Of a stretch of DNA of 64,000 nucleotides, positions 57,498-64,000 are shown one piece after another (position 1 is the first letter of the stretch; each line of letters opens with the position of its first letter). Source of the stretch: Nemertoderma westbladi (Eukaryota; Xenacoelomorpha; Nemertodermatida; Nemertodermatidae); assembly GCA_032718475.1 (NCBI GenBank), contig JAUCBJ010000570.1:1-64000 (forward strand), given 5' to 3'. The notes beneath the pieces were generated by a model, which worked only from the letters and a program-made list of their open reading frames with translations, did no database searches and was not told the origin of the DNA. Made by a program: the position numbers and the translations under genes.

Positions 57498-58215
57498 ACG
57501 ACTACTACAACTCTACTACTACAGTACTACAACTCTACTACTACAGTACTACAACTCTACTACTACAGTACTACAACTCTACTACTACAGTACTACAACT
57601 CTACTACTACAGTACTACAACTCTACTACTACAGTACAACAAACTCTACTACTACAGTACTACAACTCTACTACTACAGTACTACAACTCTACTACTACA
57701 GTACTACAACTCTACTACTACAGTACAACAAACTCTACTACTACAGTACTACAACTCTACTACTACAATACTACAATTCTACTACTACAGTACTACAACT
57801 CTACTACTACAGTACTACAACTCTACTACTACAGTACAACAAACTCTACTACTACAGTACTACAACTCTACTACTACAGTACTACAACTCTACTACTACA
57901 GTACTACAACTCTACTACTACAGTACAACAAACTCTACTACTACAGTACTACAACTCTACTACTACAGTACTACAACTCTACTACTACAGTACTACAACT
58001 CTACTACTACAGTACTACAACTCTACTACTACAGTACAACAAACTCTACTACTACAGTACTACAACTCTACTACTACAGTACTACAACTCTACTACTACA
58101 GTACAACAAACTCTACTACTACAGTACTACAACTCTACTACTACAGTACAACAAACTCTACTACTACAGTACTACAACTCTACTACTACAGTACTACAAC
58201 TCTACTACTACAGTA
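57498..58215. repeat. 22-23 bp (CTA)-rich minisatellite
   Basis: Units CTCTACTACTACAGTACTAC plus AA and a variant ending CAACAAA, about 32 copies, ending directly at a LINE 3' end at 58220. The 254-codon ORF across it is a translation of the repeat. Confidence 0.95.
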
Positions 58216-58648
58216 CTATAAATCGGCCTGCTGCATTGAAGCTGCACATTGAATTGCTGGCTTAACAAATATATTTTTGCCACGACAATGCAATCCACAA
58301 TTGGCAAGCCCAATGAAGCGTGCATTAATAATGGTACAGGTATGCCGGCTTATAAACAAAATTGCACCGCCACAACTGCCTATCCACCATGACTTTCGCG
58401 AGATTATTAGCATCTTCAACACTTCAAGGCCAGTGTCCTTTAGAAGGCGTCTCACGAAAGTCATGGGATGTCCACCATGCTTATTTTCTCCATAGGGCTG
58501 CCAAAGGACAAGAGTGTGCACAGGCTGGTCCCCACGGAGAAAGCAAGTCCTGCAAAACGGAGGGGGTTTGGTTCAAGTGTCAAGATTGGAGAAGCAATGA
58601 GACACCTCATATGGATATGTGTGCATTCTACTCTACTTGACACAGTCT
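58216..58648 (-). pseudogene. LINE 3' fragment in the intron of the coiled-coil gene
   Basis: The minus strand encodes pieces of the LINE C-terminus: NPLRFAGLAF, LVLWQPYGENKHGGHPMTFV and RRLLKDTGLE, then 3' UTR sequence ending at 58220 where the CTA-rich array starts. It is broken by indels. The 41-bp array begins about 20 bp from its other end. Confidence 0.85.
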
Positions 58649-58667
58649 CTATTGAAAAAAAATCAAT

Positions 58668-61600
58668 TCTTCATCTTCTATAACTACGGTACCGGTATAC
58701 CAACCTGTTCTTTATCTTCTATAACTATGGTACCAGTATACCAACTCCAACTCGTTCTTTATCTTCTAACTACAGTACCAGTATATCAACTTGTTCTTTA
58801 TCTTCTATAACTACGGTACCGGTACCAACCTGTTTATTTATCTTCTATAACTACGGTACCGGTACCAACCTGTTTATTTATCTTCTATAACTACGGTACC
58901 GGTACCAACCTGTTTATTTATCTTCTATAACTACGGTACCGGTACCAACCTGTTTATTTATCTTATATAACTACGGTACCGGTATACCAACGTGTTCTTT
59001 ATCTTCTATAACTACGGTACCGGTATACCAACTTGTTCTTTATCTTCTTTAACTGCGGTACCAGTATATCAACCTCTTCTTTATCTTCTATAACTACGGT
59101 ACCAGTATACCAACTCCAACTCGTTCTTTATCTTCTAACTACAGTACCAGTATATCAACTTGTTCTTTATCTTCTATAACTACGGTACCGGTACCAACCT
59201 GTTTATTTATCTTCTATAACTACGGTACCGGTACCAACCTGTTTATTTATCTTATATAACTACGGTACCAGTATACCAACTTGTTCTTTATCTTCTATAA
59301 CTACGGTACCGGTATACCAACTTGTTCTTTATCTTCTATAACTACGGTACCGGTATACCAACGTGTTCTTTATCTTCTATAACTACGGTACCAGTATACC
59401 AACTTGTTCTTTATCTTCTATAACTACGGTACCGGTATACCAACGTGTTCTTTATCTTCTATAACTACGGTACCAGTATACCAACTCCAACTCGTTCTTT
59501 ATCTTCTAACTACAGTACCAGTATATCAACTTGTTCTTTATCTTCTATAACTACGGTACCGGTATACCAACCTGTTCTTTATCTTCTATAACTACGGTAC
59601 CAGTATACCAACTCCAACTCGTTCTTTATCTTCTAACTACAGTACCAGTATATCAACTTGTTCTTTATCTTCTATAACTACGGTACCGGTACCAACCTGT
59701 TTATTTATCTTCTATAACTACGGTACCGGTACCAACCTGTTTATTTATCTTATATAACTACGGTACCAGTATACCAACTTGTTCTTTATCTTCTATAACT
59801 ACGGTACCGGTATACCAACTTGTTCTTTATCTTCTATAACTACGGTACCGGTATACCAACGTGTTCTTTATCTTCTATAACTACGGTACCAGTATACCAA
59901 CTTGTTCTTTATCTTCTATAACTACGGTACCGGTATACCAACGTGTTCTTTATCTTCTATAACTACGGTACCAGTATACCAACTCCAACTCGTTCTTTAT
60001 CTTCTAACTACAGTACCAGTATATCAACTTGTTCTTTATCTTCTATAACTACGGTACCGGTACCAACCTGTTTATTTATCTTCTATAACTACGGTACCGG
60101 TACCAACCTGTTTATTTATCTTATATAACTACGGTACCAGTATACCAACTTGTTCTTTATCTTCTATAACTACGGTACCGGTATACCAACTTGTTCTTTA
60201 TCTTCTATAACTACGGTACCAGTATACCAACTTGTTCTTTATCTTCTATAACTACGGTACCGGTATACCAACTTGTTCTTTATCTTCTTTAACTACGGTA
60301 CCAGTATACCAACTTGTTCTTTATCTTCTATAACTACGGTACCGGTATACCAACTTGTTCTTTATCTTCTATAACTACGGTACCAGTATACCAACTTGTT
60401 CTTTATCTTCTATAACTACGGTACCGGTATACCAACTTGTTCTTTATCTTCTATAACTACGGTACCAGTATACCAACTTGTTCTTTATCTTCTATAACTA
60501 CGGTACCGGTATACCAACTTGTTCTTTATCTTCTATAACTACGGTACCGGTATACCAACGTGTTCTTTATCTTCTATAACTACGGTACCGGTATACCAAC
60601 TTGTTCTTTATCTTCTATAACTACGGTACCGGTATACCAACTTGTTCTTTATCTTCTATAACTACGGTACCAGTATACCAACTTGTTCTTTATCTTATAT
60701 ATCTACGGTACCAGTATACCAACTTGTTCTTTATCTTCTATAACTACGGTACCGGTATACCAACTTGTTCTTTATCTTCTATAACTACGGTACCGGTATA
60801 CCAACTTGTTCTTTATCTTCTATAACTACGGTACCGGTATACCAACTTGTTCTTTATCTTCTATAACTACGGTACCGGTATACCAACCTGTTTATTTATC
60901 TTCTATAACTACAGTACCGGTATACCAACTTGTTCTTTATCTTCTTTAACTACGGTAGCGGTATACCAACTTGTTCTTTATCTTCTATAACTACGGTAGC
61001 AGTATACCAACTTGTTCTTTATCTTCTATAACTACGGTACCAGTATACCAACTTGTTCTTTATCTTCTATAACTACGGTACCGGTATACCAATTTGTTCT
61101 TTATCTTCTATAACTACGGTACCGGTATACCAACTTGTTCTTTATCTTCTATAACTACGGTACCGGTATACCAACTTGTTCTTTATCTTCTATAACTACG
61201 GTACCGGTATACCAACTTGTTCTTTATCTTCTATAACTACGGTACCGGTATACCAACTTGTTCTTTATCTTCTATAACTACGGTACCGGTATACCAACTT
61301 GTTCTTTATCTTCTATAACTACGGTACCGGTATACCAACTTGTTCTTTATCTTCTATAACTACGGTACCGGTATACCAACTTGTTCTTTATCTTCTATAA
61401 CTACGGTACCGGTATACCAACTTGTTCTTTATCTTCTATAACTACGGTACCGGTATACCAACTTGTTCTTTATCTTCTATAACTACGGTACCGGTATACC
61501 AACTTGTTCTTTATCTTCTATAACTACGGTACCGGTATACCAACTTGTTCTTTATCTTCTATAACTACGGTACCGGTATACCAACTTGTTCTTTATCTTC

Positions 61601-62403
61601 TATAACTACGGTACCGGTATACCAACTTGTTTATTTATCTTCTATAACTACGGTACCAGTATACCAACCTGTTTATTTATCTTCTATAACTACGGTACCG
61701 GTATACCAACTTGTTCTTTATCTTCTTTAACTACGGTACCGGTATACCAACTTGTTCTTTATCTTCTATAACTACGGTAGCAGTATACCAACTTGTTCTT
61801 TATCTTCTATAACTACGGTACCAGTATACCAACTTGTTCTTATCTTCTATAACTACGGTACCGGTATACCAACCTGTTCTTTATCTTCTATAACTACGCT
61901 ACCAGTATACCAACTTGTTCTTATCTTCTATAACTACGGTACCGGTACCAACCTGTTTATTTATCTTCTATAACTACGGTACCGGTACCAACCTGTTTAT
62001 TTATCTTATATAACTACGGTACCGGTATACCAACTAGTTCTTTATCTTCTATAACTACGGTACCAGTATACCAACTTGTTCTTTATCTTCTATAACTGCG
62101 GTACCAGTATACCAACTTGTTCTTTATCTTCTTTAACTACGGTACCAGTATACCAACTTGTTCTTTATCTTCTATAGCTGCGGTACCAGTATACCAACTT
62201 GTTCTTTATCTTCTTTAACTACGGTACCAGTATACCAACTTGTTCTTTATCTTCTATAACTACGGTACCGGTATACCAACTTGTTCTTTATCTTCTATAA
62301 CTACGGTACCGGTATACCAACTTGTTCTTTATCTTCTTTAACTGCGGTACCAGTATATCAACCTCTTCTTTATCTTCTTTAACTACAGTACCGGTATACC
62401 AAC
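58668..62403. repeat. 41-bp minisatellite (GGTACCGGTATACC type), about 90 copies
   Basis: Unit TTCTTTATCTTCTATAACTA, CGGTACCGGTATACCAACTT, G; shorter 37-bp forms lack part of the GGTATACC segment. A higher-order repeat of about 371 bp, marked by CCAACTCCAACTCG at about 58741, 59110, 59481, 59608 and 59979, occupies the left part. A block at about 61080-61620 holds many apparently identical units. The right end coincides with the splice donor of the exon at 62404. Confidence 0.97.
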
Positions 62404-62514
62404 CTGTTCGTGTTCATCTTGCAGTGCGCGTTCAGCCCCCTCATGACTCTCTTCGAGCTGCGCTTCCTTCATCTGGTGAAAGGATTCCAAATTTTTTCTC
62501 GCCATAACAGCGGA
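62404..62514 (-). CDS. Coiled-coil protein gene, exon C
   Basis: A 111-bp phase 0-0 exon: acceptor ATTTTTTACAG, donor GAACAG/GTTGGT. It encodes 37 residues (SAVMARKNLESFHQMKEAQL, then EESHEGAERALQDEHEQ), strongly helical and charged. The donor GT falls on the first bases of the 41-bp minisatellite, so the array starts right at the exon edge. Neighbouring exons fit in phase on both sides. Confidence 0.8.
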
Positions 62515-62627
62515 CTGTAAAAAATAAATGTAAAAAGTATCAGTTTGTAAACACTATGGATGGATACTGACACAACAATACAGTGTATAGTTACAAATGC
62601 GATGTAATAATAATTAATAGGGTTTAC

Positions 62628-62772
62628 TTGTATATGTCTGTTCTTGCATTCCCTCTTCAATCTATGGAGTTCTCCTTTGCTCTTCTTGGAAACAGAATCA
62701 GCCCCACTTTCTATGTGTTTCAAATCTAACTGACTATGTTTAGACAATCGTTTCTTTAGGTCTTGTAGTTCT
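62628..62772 (-). CDS. Coiled-coil protein gene, exon B
   Basis: A 145-bp exon: acceptor TGTTTGCAG, donor CATATACAA/GTAAAC. One base completes an Arg codon split in the exon at 62996, then 48 codons (ELQDLKKRLSKHSQLDLKHI, then ESGADSVSKKSKGELHRLKR and ECKNRHIQ). Basic and helical. Ends in phase 0, matching exon C. Confidence 0.8.
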
Positions 62773-62995
62773 CTGCAAACATTAAATAATACAATTAAAC
62801 TATTAGAAATTAGAATGAAACATTAGAATGAAACTATCTGGTCTACATTAAATTACATACGGTACTTCATTCAGTGCTTATTTTTTCTGGTATTGTCTTA
62901 AAGCAGCTTAACCAATTCGGTTTTAATCAAGAATACAATTACCATAATACAGTATGTATGCCATAGATTGGGTTGATAGAACGCCTACAACTAAC

Positions 62996-63119
62996 CTGTT
63001 GTTATCCTTAGCTAACTTCTTACATTGTTTATCGTTGATACTAGCTAGTAATTCCGATAAAACTTCAAATTCCCGGTACTCCTGATCACCTTTCAGTTTG
63101 CAGTAAACCCTCAGAGCTT
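62996..63119 (-). CDS. Coiled-coil protein gene, exon A (5' edge inside a minisatellite)
   Basis: Encodes ALRVYCKLKGDQEYREFEVL, then SELLASINDKQCKKLAKDNN and two bases of Arg; donor AACAG/GTTAGT at 62996. The likely acceptor is TTGTTGATTTTAG ending at 63120. This acceptor and the first bases of the exon are themselves a unit of the 31-32 bp array that fills the intron to the window edge, so the left boundary is less certain than the others. Earlier exons lie to the right of the window. Confidence 0.7.
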
Positions 63120-64000
63120 CTAAAATCAACAATAGTAAACCCTGAGAGCTTTAAAAGCAACAATAGTAAACCCTGAGAGCTTTAAAAGCAACAATAGTAA
63201 ACCCTGAGAGCTTTAAAAGCAACAATAGTAAACCACGAGAGCTTCTAAAATCAACAATAGTAAACCCTGAGAGCTTTAAAAGCAACAATAGTAAACCCTC
63301 AGAGCTTCTAAAAGCAACAATAGTAAACCCTGAGAGCTTCTAAAAGCAACAATAGTAAACCATGAGAGCTTCTAAAATCGACAATAGTAAACCCTGAGAG
63401 CTTTAAAAGCAACAATTGTAAACCCTCAGAGCTTCTAAAATCAACAATAGTAAACCCTGAGAGCTTTAAAAGCAACAATAGTAAACCCTGAGAGCTTTAA
63501 AAGCAACAATAGTAAACCCTGAGAGCTTTAAAAGCAACAATAGTAAACCATGAGAGCTTCTAAAATCAACAATAGTAAACCCTGAGAGCTTTAAAAGCAA
63601 CAATAGTAAACCCTGAGAGCTTCTAAAAGCAACAATAGTAAACCCTGAAAGCAACTAAAAGCAACAATAGTAAACCCTGATAGCTTCTAAAAGCAACAAT
63701 AGTAAACCATGATAGCTTCTAAAAGCAACAATAGTAAAAACTGAGAGCTTCTAAAAGTAACAATAGTAAACCCTGAGAGCTTTAAAAGCAACAATAGTAA
63801 ACCCTGATAGCTTTAAATGCAAAAATAGTAAACCCTGAGAGCTTCTAAAAGCAACAATAGTAAACCCTGAAAGCAACTAAAAGCAACAATAGTAAACCCT
63901 GATAGCTTCTAAAAGCAACAATAGTAAACCATGATAGCTTCTAAAAGCAACAATAGTAAACACTGAGAGCTTCTAAAAGTAACAATAGTAAACCCTGAGA
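63120..64000. repeat. 31-32 bp minisatellite carrying repeated splice acceptor-like sequences
   Basis: About 28 units (GAGAGCTTTAAAAGCAACAA then TAGTAAACCCT), running past the window edge. In the gene sense (minus) many units read TTGTTGCTTTTAGAAGCTCT, like the acceptor and start of exon A (TTGTTGATTTTAGAAGCTCT). Translated units give ALRVYYCCF beside the exon start ALRVYCKLK. Confidence 0.95.

Noticed and set aside
57488-58252. 254-codon ORF rich in Y, T, L and Q
   Set aside because: Pure translation of the 22-23 bp CTA-rich minisatellite.
63120-64000. CRISPR-like array at the right edge
   Set aside because: Units are contiguous 31-32 bp tandem repeats with no unique spacers, in animal DNA.

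Overview
This is eukaryotic, animal nuclear DNA: AT-rich, mostly non-coding, with spliced genes (GT/AG introns), a class A neuropeptide receptor, eIF1, AK6 and a BEL/Pao retrotransposon. The GPCR intron in the D-R-Y codon, the transposon mix and a very frequent palindrome TAGGCCTA suggest a marine invertebrate, perhaps an echinoderm-like deuterostome. The species is an inference; nothing in the window names it.

Layout. 1-1938: two exons of a bombesin/CCHamide/endothelin-type GPCR on the minus strand, running off the left edge, with a reverse-transcriptase relic in the intron. 3.2-10.5 kb: repeat-derived DNA (SINE-like piece, hairpin repeat, pieces of two LINE families, a 0.9 kb foldback element). 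10740-21985: a complete, apparently very young BEL/Pao element with 385-bp LTRs that look identical, a GTTTC target duplication and one 2685-codon gag-pol ORF. 22.9-27.1 kb: a 24-bp minisatellite running into a LINE fragment from whose RT active-site codons it seems to have grown. 29.8-30.3 kb: a 68-bp tandem repeat. 31.2-36.3 kb: a nearly full-length but broken LINE facing an older inverted copy. 39424-40275: a hAT-like non-autonomous element with an 8-bp target duplication. 41.2-41.5 kb: a perfect RFX X-box and a candidate first coding exon. 41851-43974: a 2.1 kb element with 13-bp terminal inverted repeats and an iterated 14-bp motif. 45-47.9 kb: SINE, LINE fragment and a 68-bp satellite array. 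50.5-52.9 kb: intact single-exon EIF1 and AK6. 55.8-56.7 kb: a second iterated-motif element. 57.3-64 kb: four exons of a coiled-coil protein gene on the minus strand, with introns filled by three tandem arrays and a LINE fragment.

Cellular coding capacity is small: the GPCR, EIF1, AK6, the coiled-coil gene and perhaps the first exon at 41481. None forms an operon or an obvious pathway. The main interest is repeat biology: minisatellites seeded by a LINE RT motif, a LINE tail and a splice acceptor, and two unrelated elements built from many copies of one short motif. Exon boundaries, phases, inverted repeats and target duplications were read by eye; no alignment or database search was run.
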